Positions 41,770-51,884 are shown, numbered from the stretch's first letter. The stretch: DNA of 64,000 nucleotides from Dorea phocaeensis (GCF_900240315.1 NZ_OEPZ01000004.1:1-64000); one strand, 5' to 3'. Notes: a model not told the origin generated them from the sequence alone. Numbers and translations are program-made.

Positions 41770-43395
41770 ATGTATCAGGCCGGGATTTATTGCAGAGTTT
41801 CGATGGAAGAGAAAAAGAAAGAGAGTGAATACAGCAACAGTATTCACTCACAGATTCAGATGGCAAGGGATTATATTGCAGAGTGGGACGATATGGAAGA
41901 GAAAAAAGTATATGCAGATGACGGGATTTCCGGAAGTGACTTTGAGAGGACCGAATTTCGGAGGATGCTGGCAGATATTGAGCTTGGCATGATCAATACG
42001 GTAATTTTTAAGGATGTATCACGACTTGGAAGAGAGCATATTGGCACCAACTATTATTTAGGAAAATATTTCCCGGAAAAACAGATTCGAGTCATTTCAA
42101 TTTTGGATCATTACGATTCAGAAGTAGGAATTTACAATGAGATGTTGGAAATTAAGACCGTGCTGGATGATATGTATCTGAGAGATACATCCAGAAAGAT
42201 AAGGATGGCTATTCAGACAAAAAGAAGTATGGGGGAATATACGTCAGATCAGCCGCCGTTTGGTTATGTGAAAAGCAAAAATATCCATAACCATCTGGAA
42301 GAGGATCCTTATGCAGCGGCGGTTGTCAGAAGAATTTACCGAATGTATCTGAATGGTTGGGGGTGTAAGAGGATTTGCAGGATCTTGAACGATGATGGAA
42401 TTTTCTGTCCTGCAAGGTATAAAAAAGAGATTTTAAAAGTCGATTATGTATGGGATACGGGAAAAGGGCTGTGGACATCGTCGGCCGTGAGTGGAATTTT
42501 AAAGAATCCGGTCTATACAGGGGCGGTTGCGATTCGGAAACACGAAAGACCATCTTATAAGCTGAAATACAAAAAGGCAATCCCGCTGGAGAAAATGGAA
42601 CTGATTGCAGACGCACATGAGGCAATCATTTCCAAAGAAGATTTTGATACAGTTCAGAAAGTAAGAAAGGATCGCCGCGTGTCTTATTTTGATAAAAACA
42701 GGGAACCGCATAAATATGCGGGGCGGCTCTTTTGTGGAAAATGTAAAACAGCTATGCGCAAACGTTATCTGGCATCCAAAAACGACTTTGACGGGTATCT
42801 TTGCGGTTACCATCAAAAAGCAGGAAAGAATTATTGTGAATTAAATCATGTTACATTTGAAAAACTGGATAAACTGGTGGTGTTTGCAATCAATCAGCAG
42901 ATGAAACAAAGGAGAAGCGATATGAAAAAATTGCAGGTACTGTTTGCACACAAACAGCTAGATCAGGATAGCAGGATTACCAGATTGGAGGAAAAAATCG
43001 AAAGAAATCTAGAATATCAGAAATGTGCGCATGAGCGATTTATGGATGAAGTACTTTCTAAAGAAGAATATCTGGAATTAAAACAGACGTATAAAAAAGA
43101 AAATAAGAGGTATCAGAAAGAACTGTTGGAATTGTGGCAGGAGGAGCAAAGAAGGCAGGCGGATTTGGATGAGACGAGAATATGGTTGGAACAGTTTGGG
43201 AATGGGATAATAACGGTGAAACATCTGACCAGAGAGGTGCTGATGGAATTGGTTGATGAAATTTACGTCTATCCGGATCAGAAACTGGATATATACTTCA
43301 ATTTTTCAGCAGAGGTCGAAGCATATGGTACTGAAACCGTAAGAATCGGTTGCGCCAATAGAGCGTGTGTCAGAGAAACGAATGGAGAAAGGTAA
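41770..43395 (+). CDS. Large serine recombinase 1
   Basis: This 541-aa site-specific recombinase has an N-terminal resolvase domain with the catalytic Ser in 'GIYCRVSMEEKKKES' (about residue 11) and 'FKDVSRLGREHIGTNYYLG' (about residues 77-95). The recombinase DNA-binding domain includes 'WTSSAVSGILKNPVYTGAV' (about 237-255), a zinc ribbon 'GRLFCGKCKTAMRKRYL' (about 318-334) with its second Cys pair near 345-355, and a coiled-coil (about 395-470). It would cut and join at the CAYGA core. It is adjacent to a second, different recombinase, like CcrA/CcrB pairs of SCC elements. GAGGGAGTGC precedes ATG. Confidence 0.93.
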   Translation: MYQAGIYCRVSMEEKKKESEYSNSIHSQIQMARDYIAEWDDMEEKKVYADDGISGSDFERTEFRRMLADIELGMINTVIFKDVSRLGREHIGTNYYLGKYFPEKQIRVISILDHYDSEVGIYNEMLEIKTVLDDMYLRDTSRKIRMAIQTKRSMGEYTSDQPPFGYVKSKNIHNHLEEDPYAAAVVRRIYRMYLNGWGCKRICRILNDDGIFCPARYKKEILKVDYVWDTGKGLWTSSAVSGILKNPVYTGAVAIRKHERPSYKLKYKKAIPLEKMELIADAHEAIISKEDFDTVQKVRKDRRVSYFDKNREPHKYAGRLFCGKCKTAMRKRYLASKNDFDGYLCGYHQKAGKNYCELNHVTFEKLDKLVVFAINQQMKQRRSDMKKLQVLFAHKQLDQDSRITRLEEKIERNLEYQKCAHERFMDEVLSKEEYLELKQTYKKENKRYQKELLELWQEEQRRQADLDETRIWLEQFGNGIITVKHLTREVLMELVDEIYVYPDQKLDIYFNFSAEVEAYGTETVRIGCANRACVRETNGER

Positions 43396-43404
43396 GGTGA
43401 TCGG

Positions 43405-44994
43405 ATGTATCAGATGGCGGCATATTGTCGTCTGTCAAAAGAGGATGGCGAAAATAAAGTCAGTGAGAGTATTGAAAATCAGATGAAACTGATCCGTGAG
43501 TATGTGTGTAAGTCAGAGGATTTGAAAATCGCAGATATTTATATTGATGATGGTTATTCGGGGCTTTATTTTACGAATAGACCGGAATTTCAGCGGATGA
43601 TGGAGGATATTTACAAAGGGAAAATTCAGGGAGTCATTACGAAAGATATTTCCCGACTTGGGCGTGAACATATTGAAACCAGTAATTATATAGAGCGTGT
43701 TTTTCCATCGCTGGGTGTGCGTTATGTAGCAATTTTGGATGGTGTGGATTCTGTTCAACACAGTAATGAAGAACTGGCACAGTTCAAGACTTTGTTTAAT
43801 GATATGTACAGTCGTGATATATCTAAGAAAATCAGAGGTGCATTGACTGCACAGAAAAAACGGGGGCAGTTCGTGTCTGGGTTTGCTCCATATGGATATG
43901 TGAAAGATCCGGAAGATAAGCATCATTTTCTTATAGATGAAGAAGCGGCTAAGGTGGTAAGGAGAATTTTTTATATGAGTCTGGAAGGATATTCCAGAGA
44001 TGGTATTGCAAAGAAATTGAATCAGGAAGGGATTCTGACACCCTCTGAGTATAAGAGAAAGATACAGGGGTTGAAATATATCAATGCATTAGAAAAAACA
44101 AGTGCAAAGGGCTGGGCATATCCTACAATCAATGTGATTTTACGAAACAGGGTTTACACAGGTGCTATGGTACAACATAAATCAGAAAAGATATCCTATA
44201 AAGTGGAAAAGTATCATTATATTCCAGAGGAACAGCAATATATCGTGGAAGGAATGCACGAAGCAATTATCAGTAAGGATACGTTTGAACAGGTGCAGGA
44301 ACTTATGAAGAAAAGAACACGTACACCTGGGTTCCTTAGTGAAGTAAGAAAGGTAAATCCATATGCAGGAATTATTGTCTGCGGAGATTGCGGATACAAT
44401 TTTCAGCGAGTTACTTGTCGGGACGGTTATGAGTGTGGAACTTATCATAAAAAGGGAAACACAGTTTGTTATTCTCATTTTATAAAAAAAGAAGTATTGG
44501 ATTCCATCGTAAAAAATGAAGTCCAAAGACAAGCGGAACTGGCGCTGAAAGGAAGGGATAAGGATGAAATATTAAAAGCAGCAGATAGAAGGAAGGATGT
44601 GCAGAGGCGATGTGTAGAAGCGGACCAGCAGATTGAACGGCTGCAAAAAGAACTTGCTGCTATTCAGAAGTATAAAAAGAAAACTTATGAAAATTATGTG
44701 GATGATGTTCTGGATAAAGAAGAATATCTCTCTTATAAGACAGACTATGAAAAGAAGGACAAAGAAGTCAGAACGAAGATTCAGCTGGCAGAGCAGGAGA
44801 AAGAGAGTTTTGGTGAGGCAGAGGAATTATATGAGAACTGGATCGAAAAGTTTATCAAGTATGGAACATTATCTGAAGTGACAAGAGAAATTGTGACAGA
44901 GTTGATAGAAAAGATTGTTGTGAATGGAGATAAGAGCGTTGATATCATATTTAAGTATCAGTCACCTTATCTTGTAGAGAAAAATGCAGTGTAA
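43405..44994 (+). CDS. Large serine recombinase 2
   Basis: This 529-aa paralogue of the preceding protein starts 9 bp after its stop. The catalytic Ser is in 'AAYCRLSKEDGENKVSES' (about residue 11), with 'TKDISRLGREHIETSNYIE' (about 73-91), 'WAYPTINVILRNRVYTGAM' (about 236-254), zinc ribbon 'GIIVCGDCGYNFQRVTC' (about 325-341) and a coiled coil (about 390-475). Both copies keep all visible catalytic residues, so both should be active. AAGGTGATC precedes ATG 43405. It is the last gene of the element, 50 bp before the right junction. Confidence 0.93.
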   Translation: MYQMAAYCRLSKEDGENKVSESIENQMKLIREYVCKSEDLKIADIYIDDGYSGLYFTNRPEFQRMMEDIYKGKIQGVITKDISRLGREHIETSNYIERVFPSLGVRYVAILDGVDSVQHSNEELAQFKTLFNDMYSRDISKKIRGALTAQKKRGQFVSGFAPYGYVKDPEDKHHFLIDEEAAKVVRRIFYMSLEGYSRDGIAKKLNQEGILTPSEYKRKIQGLKYINALEKTSAKGWAYPTINVILRNRVYTGAMVQHKSEKISYKVEKYHYIPEEQQYIVEGMHEAIISKDTFEQVQELMKKRTRTPGFLSEVRKVNPYAGIIVCGDCGYNFQRVTCRDGYECGTYHKKGNTVCYSHFIKKEVLDSIVKNEVQRQAELALKGRDKDEILKAADRRKDVQRRCVEADQQIERLQKELAAIQKYKKKTYENYVDDVLDKEEYLSYKTDYEKKDKEVRTKIQLAEQEKESFGEAEELYENWIEKFIKYGTLSEVTREIVTELIEKIVVNGDKSVDIIFKYQSPYLVEKNAV

Positions 44995-45041
44995 AGACTG
45001 CAAATTTTTTTACCATAACTTTCCCCTAGTTATAACGAACA

Positions 45042-45046
45042 CACGA
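45042..45046 (+). other. Right attachment junction (attR) of the element
   Basis: CACGA here matches CATGA at 38411-38415. The subtilase frame resumes at GAT 45045 (Asp280). The element side carries CCCCTAGTTATAACGAACA, whose complement resembles the left-end arm at 38420-38440. Confidence 0.75.
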
Positions 45047-45962
45047 TGGAACGTCCCTGTTGGAGCGGTTTATTGATGATATTTCCGGTGTGTGGAAAAA
45101 TAGTATTTGTATTGGAACCGGAAACGAAGCGGCAAGTGCGGGGCATACGGCAGGCCAGCTTCGGGATGAGGAAGAGGCGGTGATTGAATTGGCAGTTCAA
45201 GATCGGCAGCCGTCTTTAAATATACAGATATGGAAAGAATATACGGATATCATAGACATTTCACTCATCTCTCCTTCGGGCGCAGAGATAGGACCAATTC
45301 CAGAAACACTTGGAGTGCAGAGGTTTACTATGGGACAGACGGAAGTCCTGTTGTATTACGGAGAACCAAGTCCATTCAGCACAGCACAGGAAGTTTTTAT
45401 TGAGCTGCTTCCGGTTAATTATTATATGAATCAAGGGGTATGGAAAATTGTGCTGACACCAAGGAAAATTGTGACTGGTTTGTATGAATTGTGGCTTCCG
45501 AGTGAAGCAGTATTAAATAGAGGAACCGGATTTTTGTATCCTAAGAATACAACAACACTTACCATTCCTTCCACTTCGTGGGGAGCAGTCTCCGTGGGCG
45601 CTTATAATGGTCATACGTTGTCTTATGCGGATTTTTCGGGACGTGGTCCGCTGAGACGAGGAAGTGGAGTGGTCTTGAAACCGGATTTGGTCGCGCCAGG
45701 TGTGGATATTACGACCGTGGCAGCTGGCGGGGGCTATGCGTCTTTTACGGGAACCTCCTTCGCGGCGCCTTTTGTCACGGGGGCGGCAGCGCTTCTGATG
45801 GAGTGGGGCATTGTAAATGGGAATGATCCGTATCTTTATGGGGAGAAGGTGAAGGCATATTTAAGAAGAGGGGCGAGACAACTGCCGGGGTTTGAAGAAT
45901 ATCCTAATAATCAGGTGGGGTATGGGGCGCTGTGCGTGGGGGATAGTCTGCCGATATCATAA
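45045..45962 (+). pseudogene. S8 subtilase (CspABC-like), 3' half, split by mobile element
   Basis: Codons 280-584 of the interrupted protease read 'DGTSLLERFIDDISGVWK' at the start. The half holds the oxyanion Asn in 'CIGTGNEAASAGH' (about 305) and the catalytic Ser517 in 'FTGTSFAAPFVTGAAALL'. It has no own ribosome site; the apparent TTG start at 45060 is simply an internal Leu codon. Joined to 37577-38413 it gives a full 584-aa protein, within the size range of Csp-type proteases, with all three catalytic residues intact and no other damage. That suggests the split is recent or is reversed by excision. Confidence 0.92.
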
Positions 45963-46056
45963 AGTAAAGGCTGTTGAAAAACGGAAAAGGATTTTATATT
46001 ATTGAAGTATAGAAGATAAAAAGATTCGACTTATCTTATATCATAGGAGGGAACAC

Positions 46057-47061
46057 ATGTATCAGGCAGAAAAAGAACGATATAAATCAATGGAGTATTA
46101 CAGATGCGGAAACAGCGGATTAAAACTACCGGCAGTTTCTTTTGGGCTTTGGCATAATTTTGGAGATGACTCAGATTATGAGAATATGAAACAACTGTGC
46201 TTTACGGCATTTGATCATGGAATCACACATTTTGACCTGGCAAATAATTACGGACCAAAGTATGGGAGCGCAGAGATTCATTTTGGAAAAATTTTGAAAG
46301 AAGAGTTGAATAGTTACAGGGATGAATTGCTGATCAGTACAAAAGCAGGGTACGACATGTGGGACGGTCCTTACGGAAACTGGGGCAGCAGAAAATATCT
46401 GATTGCAAGTCTGGATCAGAGCCTTAAAAGGCTGGGGTTTGATTATGTAGATATTTTCTATCATCATCGTATGGATCCGGATACGCCGCTGGAGGAAACA
46501 ATGGGAGCGCTGGCTCAGACTGTGAAAAGTGGTAAGGCTTTATATGTAGGCTTATCGAATTATAATGGCGAAAAGCTTGCAAAGGCATCTGCCATTTTGG
46601 AAGATTTAAAGTGTCCATTTGTCATCAATCAAAACCGATACTCCATTTTTGACAGAACGATAGATCAAAATGGTTTGAAGGAGACGGCTAAAAGATTAAA
46701 GAAAGGGATTATTGCATTTAGTCCGCTGGCGCAGGGATTGCTGACGAATCGTTATTTGAATGGAATCCCGTCAGACAGCCGTGTGAAAAAGGATGGTCGC
46801 TTTTTAAAAGAGAGCGCGCTGACAGAAGAGCGGATAACACAGATTCAGAAGTTAAATGCACTGGCAGAAGAACGTGGACAGACATTGGCAGAGATGGCTC
46901 TTGCATGGGTACTTCAGGATGAGGCAGTCACAAGCGTCTTAATTGGGGCATCGAAATCGGAGCAAATTTTAGATAATATTCGGGCGACTAAGAACACGGA
47001 ATTTTGTAAAGAAGAATTGCAAAAAATAGAAGAGATTGTGATGGATGAAATAAAGTCCTAA
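46057..47061 (+). CDS. Aldo/keto reductase, YghZ/GpR type
   Basis: This 334-aa NADPH-dependent oxidoreductase of the AKR superfamily reduces small aldehydes or ketones. Catalytic Asp and Tyr lie in 'HFDLANNYGPKYGSAEIHFG' (about residues 57-76), Lys in 'LLISTKAGYDMWDGPYG' (about 94-110) and His in 'IFYHHRMDPDTPLEETM' (about 138-154). The cofactor site is 'FSPLAQGLLTNRYL' and 'IGASKSEQILDNI' near the C-terminus. The long N-terminal part and 'WDGPYGNWGSRKYL' match glyceraldehyde-3-phosphate/methylglyoxal-type reductases, but the substrate is not proven. GGAGGGAACAC precedes ATG. Confidence 0.9.
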   Translation: MYQAEKERYKSMEYYRCGNSGLKLPAVSFGLWHNFGDDSDYENMKQLCFTAFDHGITHFDLANNYGPKYGSAEIHFGKILKEELNSYRDELLISTKAGYDMWDGPYGNWGSRKYLIASLDQSLKRLGFDYVDIFYHHRMDPDTPLEETMGALAQTVKSGKALYVGLSNYNGEKLAKASAILEDLKCPFVINQNRYSIFDRTIDQNGLKETAKRLKKGIIAFSPLAQGLLTNRYLNGIPSDSRVKKDGRFLKESALTEERITQIQKLNALAEERGQTLAEMALAWVLQDEAVTSVLIGASKSEQILDNIRATKNTEFCKEELQKIEEIVMDEIKS

Positions 47062-47065
47062 AAAA

Positions 47066-47108
47066 CTAGCACTCAGCACTTGACTTGGCTAACAACTTCT
47101 GTTATATT
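47066..47108 (+). promoter_or_regulatory. clpB promoter overlapped by degenerate CIRCE
   Basis: TTGACT (47080-47085), 17 bp, TATATT (47103-47108). CTAGCACTC (47066-47074), 9 bp, CTTGGCTAA (47084-47092) matches the HrcA operator TTAGCACTC-N9-GAGTGCTAA in 8 of 9 left and 5 of 9 right positions with exact spacing. HrcA control is plausible but the right half is weak. Confidence 0.55.
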
Positions 47109-47160
47109 ACAAATAGAACAAGAAAACAATTTTATTCTATGGTGAAGGAGGTTCATCGTT

Positions 47161-49755
47161 ATGAATATTAATAAATTTACACAGAAGTCACTGCAGGCAG
47201 TGCAAGGGTGTGAGAAAACGGCCATTGAGTACGGGAATCAGGAGATTGTGCAGGAGCATCTTTTGTATGCGCTTCTGACTCAGGACGACAGTCTGATTTT
47301 GAAATTGATTGAAAAGATGGGACTGAACAAGAATCTGGTTGTGAACCGTGTGGAAGAGGCGATAGGGAAACGCCCCAAGGTACAGGGCGGTCAGCCTTAT
47401 GTAGGGCAGGATCTTAATAATACACTGATCCATGCAGAAGATGAAGCCAAGCAGATGGGAGACGAATATGTGTCTGTAGAGCATCTGTTTTTGGCGATGA
47501 TGAAGTATGCAAGCAGGGATATGAAGGCGCTTTTCCGGGAACTTGGTCTTACCAGAGACGGATTTCTACAGGCTCTTTCTACCGTGCGGGGAAATCAGCG
47601 AGTGACCAGCGATAATCCGGAGGATACGTATGATACGCTGAACAAATATGGCGCAGATCTGGTGGAGCGGGCAAGGGAGCAGAAGCTGGATCCCGTGGTC
47701 GGAAGAGATTCTGAGATTCGGAATTTGATTCGGATTCTGTCAAGAAAGACAAAGAATAATCCGGTGCTGATTGGAGAGCCGGGAGTAGGAAAGACGGCTG
47801 TTGTAGAAGGACTGGCTCAGCGAATTGTGAGAGGAGACGTGCCGGAAGGCCTGAAAGATAAAACGATTTTTTCTCTGGATATGGGAGCATTGGTAGCAGG
47901 TGCCAAGTACCGCGGTGAATTTGAGGAACGTCTCAAAGCGGTGTTGGAGGAAGTGAAGAACAGCGACGGAAGAATCCTTTTGTTTATCGATGAACTGCAT
48001 ACGATTGTTGGTGCAGGTAAGACGGACGGTGCTATGGATGCTGGAAATATGTTGAAACCGATGCTGGCCAGAGGAGAGCTGCATTGTATTGGAGCGACGA
48101 CGTTGGATGAGTACCGTCAGTATATTGAAAAGGATGCAGCGTTAGAGCGGCGGTTCCAGCCAGTGATGGTGGAGGAACCAACGGTAGAGGATGCTATTTC
48201 CATTCTTCGTGGATTAAAAGAGCGTTATGAAGTGTTCCATGGTGTGAAGATTATGGATGGAGCGTTAGTGGCAGCGGCAACGCTTTCTGACCGATACATT
48301 TCTGATCGATTTTTGCCGGATAAGGCAATCGACCTTGTGGATGAGGCTTGCGCATTGATTAAGACAGAGCTTGATTCCATGCCGGCAGAGCTGGACGAAC
48401 TGCAGAGAAAGATTATGCAGCTGGAGATTGAAGAGGCTGCGCTCAAAAAAGAAGATGACCGTTTAAGCAGGGAGCGTCTGGAACATCTGCAGCAGGAACT
48501 GGCAGAACTGCGGGAAGAATTTGCCGGTAAGAAGGCGCAGTGGGATAATGAAAAGGTCGGTGTAGAACGAGTTCAGAAGTTACGAGAAGAAATCGAACAG
48601 GTGAATAAAGAGATTGAAAAGGCACAGCACTCTTATGATCTGGAACGGGCAGCGGAGCTTCAGTATGGCCGCCTTCCACAGCTGCAGAAACAGTTGGAGG
48701 AAGAGGAAGAGAAGGTCAAAGATGAGGATCTTTCTCTGGTGCATGAAAGTGTGACCGATGAAGAGATTGGAAGGATCGTTTCACGCTGGACGGGGATCCC
48801 GGTTGCAAAGCTGAATGAAAGTGAGCGGAGTAAAACACTTCACCTTGGCGAGGAATTGCATAAGCGAGTGATTGGACAAGATGAAGGAGTGGAGCTGGTA
48901 ACGGAAGCGATTATCAGATCAAAGGCAGGAATTAAGGATCCAACGAAGCCAATCGGTTCTTTCCTGTTCCTGGGACCAACGGGAGTCGGCAAAACAGAGC
49001 TTGCCAAAGCGTTGGCGGAAAGTCTGTTTGACGATGAGAACAATATGGTCCGAATTGATATGAGTGAGTATATGGAGAAATATTCTGTGTCCAGACTGAT
49101 TGGAGCGCCTCCGGGATATGTTGGCTATGATGAAGGAGGACAGCTTACCGAGGCGGTTAGAAGAAAGCCATACTCAGTGGTACTGTTTGATGAGATCGAG
49201 AAGGCGCATCCAGATGTGTTCAATGTTCTTCTGCAAGTGCTGGATGACGGACGGATTACGGACTCTCAGGGAAGAACGGTGGACTTTAAGAATACCATTC
49301 TGATTATGACGTCCAATATTGGTTCTGCTTATCTTTTGGAAGGCATTGACGAGCAGGGCAATATCAGTGCAGAAAGCCAGGAGGCGGTGATGAACGATCT
49401 GAGGGCGCATTTCCGACCGGAATTTTTGAATCGTCTGGATGAGACAATTATGTTCCGTCCATTGACGAAAGACAATATTTATGACATTATTGATTTGTTG
49501 GTAGCAGATGTAAACAAACGTCTAAAAGAGAAGGAAATATCGATTGCACTTACAGAAGCGGCAAAGAATTATATTGTGGATGGAGGCTATGATCCGATGT
49601 ATGGAGCAAGGCCGCTGAAGCGGTATCTGCAGAAGCATGTGGAGACGCTTGCTGCAAAATTGATGTTGCAGGGAAATGTAGGGGCGCAGGATATGATCGT
49701 TATAGACGTGGTAGATGGAAAATTAACGGCAGGGAGCCAGTCATTGTGTCAGTAA
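47161..49755 (+). CDS. clpB: ClpB disaggregase
   Basis: This 864-aa AAA+ chaperone extracts proteins from aggregates with DnaK. Order of parts: N-domain (about 1-145), AAA1 with Walker A '[13 protein letters not shown]' (about 201-213) and Walker B 'LLFIDELHT', the coiled-coil middle domain (about 400-530) that distinguishes ClpB from ClpC, and AAA2 with Walker A '[14 protein letters not shown]' (about 604-617), '[22 protein letters not shown]' and arginine-finger region '[11 protein letters not shown]'. Length is standard. AAGGAGG lies upstream, and the promoter has a CIRCE-like site. Its last 10 nt overlap dinB. Confidence 0.97.
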   Translation: MNINKFTQKSLQAVQGCEKTAIEYGNQEIVQEHLLYALLTQDDSLILKLIEKMGLNKNLVVNRVEEAIGKRPKVQGGQPYVGQDLNNTLIHAEDEAKQMGDEYVSVEHLFLAMMKYASRDMKALFRELGLTRDGFLQALSTVRGNQRVTSDNPEDTYDTLNKYGADLVERAREQKLDPVVGRDSEIRNLIRILSRKTKNNPVLIGEPGVGKTAVVEGLAQRIVRGDVPEGLKDKTIFSLDMGALVAGAKYRGEFEERLKAVLEEVKNSDGRILLFIDELHTIVGAGKTDGAMDAGNMLKPMLARGELHCIGATTLDEYRQYIEKDAALERRFQPVMVEEPTVEDAISILRGLKERYEVFHGVKIMDGALVAAATLSDRYISDRFLPDKAIDLVDEACALIKTELDSMPAELDELQRKIMQLEIEEAALKKEDDRLSRERLEHLQQELAELREEFAGKKAQWDNEKVGVERVQKLREEIEQVNKEIEKAQHSYDLERAAELQYGRLPQLQKQLEEEEEKVKDEDLSLVHESVTDEEIGRIVSRWTGIPVAKLNESERSKTLHLGEELHKRVIGQDEGVELVTEAIIRSKAGIKDPTKPIGSFLFLGPTGVGKTELAKALAESLFDDENNMVRIDMSEYMEKYSVSRLIGAPPGYVGYDEGGQLTEAVRRKPYSVVLFDEIEKAHPDVFNVLLQVLDDGRITDSQGRTVDFKNTILIMTSNIGSAYLLEGIDEQGNISAESQEAVMNDLRAHFRPEFLNRLDETIMFRPLTKDNIYDIIDLLVADVNKRLKEKEISIALTEAAKNYIVDGGYDPMYGARPLKRYLQKHVETLAAKLMLQGNVGAQDMIVIDVVDGKLTAGSQSLCQ

Positions 49756-50936
49756 TATTTCATATCGATGTAAATTCCGCGTACCTTAGCTGGACGGCGG
49801 TTGAACAATTAAAACATGGCGCGAAGCAGGATTTGCGTTTGATCCCCTCGATTATCGGAGGGGATCAGAAATCACGCCACGGCGTAGTGCTTGCGAAATC
49901 TGTGGAAGCGAAAAAATATGGCATTCATACCGGGGAGCCGGTGGTGAATGCCTTTCGTAAGTGCCCGACTCTTGTAATGGAGCCGCCCAATCATAAGATG
50001 TACCGGGAATACAGTCAGAGACTTATGTCCTTTCTTCGTACCTATACAGAACGGATTGAACAGGTTAGTGTAGATGAATGTTATCTGGATTTTACCGAAA
50101 TTGCGGATCGGTGGCATTCACCGGTGGACGGCGCGCTGGAGATAAAAAACCAGGTGAAGGAGAAGTTTGGGTTCACTGTGAATGTAGGAATTTCCAGCAA
50201 TAAGCTGTTGGCGAAGATGGCGTCAGATTTTGAGAAACCGGACAAGGTGCATACACTGTATCCGGAAGAAATTCAAGTGAAAATGTGGCCGCTCCCGGTT
50301 GGGGAACTCTATATGGCGGGGCACGCAAGCGTAGAGAAGCTAAAAAAACTGGAGATTAACACCATCGGGGATCTGGCGCAGATGGATCCGGCGATTTTGG
50401 AGCTACATCTGAAAAGTCACGGAAGAAAGCTGTGGGAGTCCGCCAATGGAATTGGAAGTGATGTGGTTCAGACGGACCCGGCGGAGGCGAAAGGAGTTGG
50501 GAATTCTACAACGCTTCCGAAGGATCTTACCACGCAGGCAGAAGCGGAACTGGTGCTTGATAAGCTTTGTGGAAGCGTATCAAAGCGGCTGAAACAGGCA
50601 GGCCAGAAGGCTGGAATGGTAAGTGTAGAGATTCGGTATTATAATTTTGAAAATGTGTCCCATCAGAAGCAACTTTCACGGGCAGCTTCTCAGAAAGAGA
50701 TTCTTTGTGAGGCGGCAGAGACATTGTTTAAAGAGTTGTGGGACGGACGTCCCGTAAGGCTTCTGGGAGTTCGGACATCTAAGCTGGTGGAGGAAGATGC
50801 GCCGGAACAGATTAGCTTGTTTGACCTGGATTTTCAGGAAGATATCAAAAAGATGGAAAAGAAAAAGAAGATTCAGGAAGCGCTTGAAAAAGTGCGGAAG
50901 AAATACGGGGATGACATTGTGAAAAAAGGCGTATAA
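49746..50936 (+). CDS. dinB: DNA polymerase IV
   Basis: This 396-aa Y-family translesion polymerase has metal-binding Asp in '[19 protein letters not shown]' (residues 4-22), the steric-gate/nucleotide segment '[15 protein letters not shown]' and the second acidic pair in '[18 protein letters not shown]' (about 101-118). '[19 protein letters not shown]' follows, then the helix-hairpin-helix and little finger domain. A C-terminal 'QISLFDLDF' is a clamp-binding peptide. The GTG start lies within the end of clpB (10-nt overlap), so stress-linked coexpression with the disaggregase is likely. Confidence 0.95.
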   Translation: MSVIFHIDVNSAYLSWTAVEQLKHGAKQDLRLIPSIIGGDQKSRHGVVLAKSVEAKKYGIHTGEPVVNAFRKCPTLVMEPPNHKMYREYSQRLMSFLRTYTERIEQVSVDECYLDFTEIADRWHSPVDGALEIKNQVKEKFGFTVNVGISSNKLLAKMASDFEKPDKVHTLYPEEIQVKMWPLPVGELYMAGHASVEKLKKLEINTIGDLAQMDPAILELHLKSHGRKLWESANGIGSDVVQTDPAEAKGVGNSTTLPKDLTTQAEAELVLDKLCGSVSKRLKQAGQKAGMVSVEIRYYNFENVSHQKQLSRAASQKEILCEAAETLFKELWDGRPVRLLGVRTSKLVEEDAPEQISLFDLDFQEDIKKMEKKKKIQEALEKVRKKYGDDIVKKGV

Positions 50937-50952
50937 AAGGGGAAGAACGCAT

Positions 50953-51816
50953 ATGAGACAAAGGAACTGGAAAGAATTTTGGGTGGACGTGCTGGTTGAT
51001 ATTGTGGCAGGATTTCTGATTGCGATTGGAGTTTATAATTTTGCATTGAATGCAAATTTCCCGGTGGCTGGATTTTCGGGAATTGCTATTATTATGTATC
51101 ACTTAATGGGACTTCCTGTAGGTGCAGGGACGATCCTTCTCAATGTACCGGTGGCGATTTTCTGTTACAAATTTTTAGGAAAAGAATTCTTTTTGAAGTC
51201 AGTGAAAAGTATGGTGATTTCTTCGGTTCTGATGGATTATGTAGTACCGCTTCTCCCTGTGTATAACGGTAGCAGGCTGTTGGCGGCAATCTGTATGAGC
51301 GTACTGTGCGGTGTGGGATATGCCATGATCTTTATGCGAGGCTCGTCTACTGGAGGCCAGGATTTTATCAGTGTTGCGATCAAGAAAGTAAAGCCTCATA
51401 TTACACTGGGGCTTATTACCTTTGTGCTGGATGTGGTAACCATTATTTTGGGAAGCGCGCTGGTGTTCAAGGATGTAGACGGACTGATTTACGGAATTAT
51501 TGTGACCTATCTGATGACTTATGTGATGGACCGGATTATGTACGGAATTGATGAGGGAAAAATGACACTTATCGTGACGGAGCATGGTGATGAGATGGCA
51601 GAACGGATCGACGAGTATTCTGGGCGGGGATCTACGATTCTTCACGGAACAGGCAGTTATTCCAAGAAGCGTAAAGACGTGGTGATGTGTGCCTGCAATA
51701 ATAAGCAGATGTATATGATTAAGAAGCTTGCACATCAGATTGATCCGCAGGCGTTTACGATTATTATGGAATCGAATGAAGTAGTAGGCGAAGGATTTAA
51801 GGAAAAGGTAGAGTAA
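50953..51816 (+). CDS. YitT-family membrane protein
   Basis: This 287-aa protein has about five to six N-terminal membrane segments (residues 10-185) with 'NFPVAGFSGIAIIMYHLMGL', 'MRGSSTGGQDFISVAIKK' and 'FKDVDGLIYGIIVTYLMTYV', then a cytoplasmic DUF2179 domain (about 205-287, 'GRGSTILHGTGSYSKKRKDV'). This two-part architecture defines the YitT family, whose transport role is unproven. It starts 16 bp after dinB behind AAGGGGAAG. A terminator follows. Confidence 0.9.
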   Translation: MRQRNWKEFWVDVLVDIVAGFLIAIGVYNFALNANFPVAGFSGIAIIMYHLMGLPVGAGTILLNVPVAIFCYKFLGKEFFLKSVKSMVISSVLMDYVVPLLPVYNGSRLLAAICMSVLCGVGYAMIFMRGSSTGGQDFISVAIKKVKPHITLGLITFVLDVVTIILGSALVFKDVDGLIYGIIVTYLMTYVMDRIMYGIDEGKMTLIVTEHGDEMAERIDEYSGRGSTILHGTGSYSKKRKDVVMCACNNKQMYMIKKLAHQIDPQAFTIIMESNEVVGEGFKEKVE

Positions 51817-51840
51817 TAGAAAAAAGTGGGCAAGAGAAGA

Positions 51841-51859
51841 GGGGGGATTTCCCCCTTTT
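51841..51859 (+). terminator. Terminator of the clpB-dinB-yitT unit
   Basis: GGGGG, ATTT, CCCCC and TTTTC form a short GC-rich intrinsic terminator. Confidence 0.75.
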
Positions 51860-51878
51860 CGTGATTCTGCGCATGTGG

Positions 51879-51884
51879 TATAAT
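51879..51884 (+). promoter_or_regulatory. Extended -10 promoter of murE
   Basis: TGGTATAAT is an extended -10 box. No good -35 is seen 17 bp upstream. Transcription would start near 51891. Confidence 0.55.

Larger units (their letters stand above)
38413..45043 (+). mobile_element. 6.63-kb serine-recombinase element carrying metY-cysK-rrf2
   Basis: The element lies precisely inside the subtilase gene. It carries a regulated sulfur-amino-acid cassette (metY, cysK, Rrf2 regulator) at the left and a small ORF plus two large serine recombinases at the right. Both ends bear related arms in inverted orientation: TATAAATAAGGGAAAATATG at 38420 and, on the minus strand of the right end, TATAACTAGGGGAAAGTTATG. 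Together they would form the attP of the excised circle. There are no conjugation or replication genes. Excision would restore a 584-aa protease reading frame. Confidence 0.88.

Noticed and set aside
45060-45962. Independent 300-aa subtilase gene starting at TTG 45060
   Set aside because: There is no ribosome site; the frame is open further upstream to the element junction and lacks Asp and His of the triad. It is the 3' half of the split gene.
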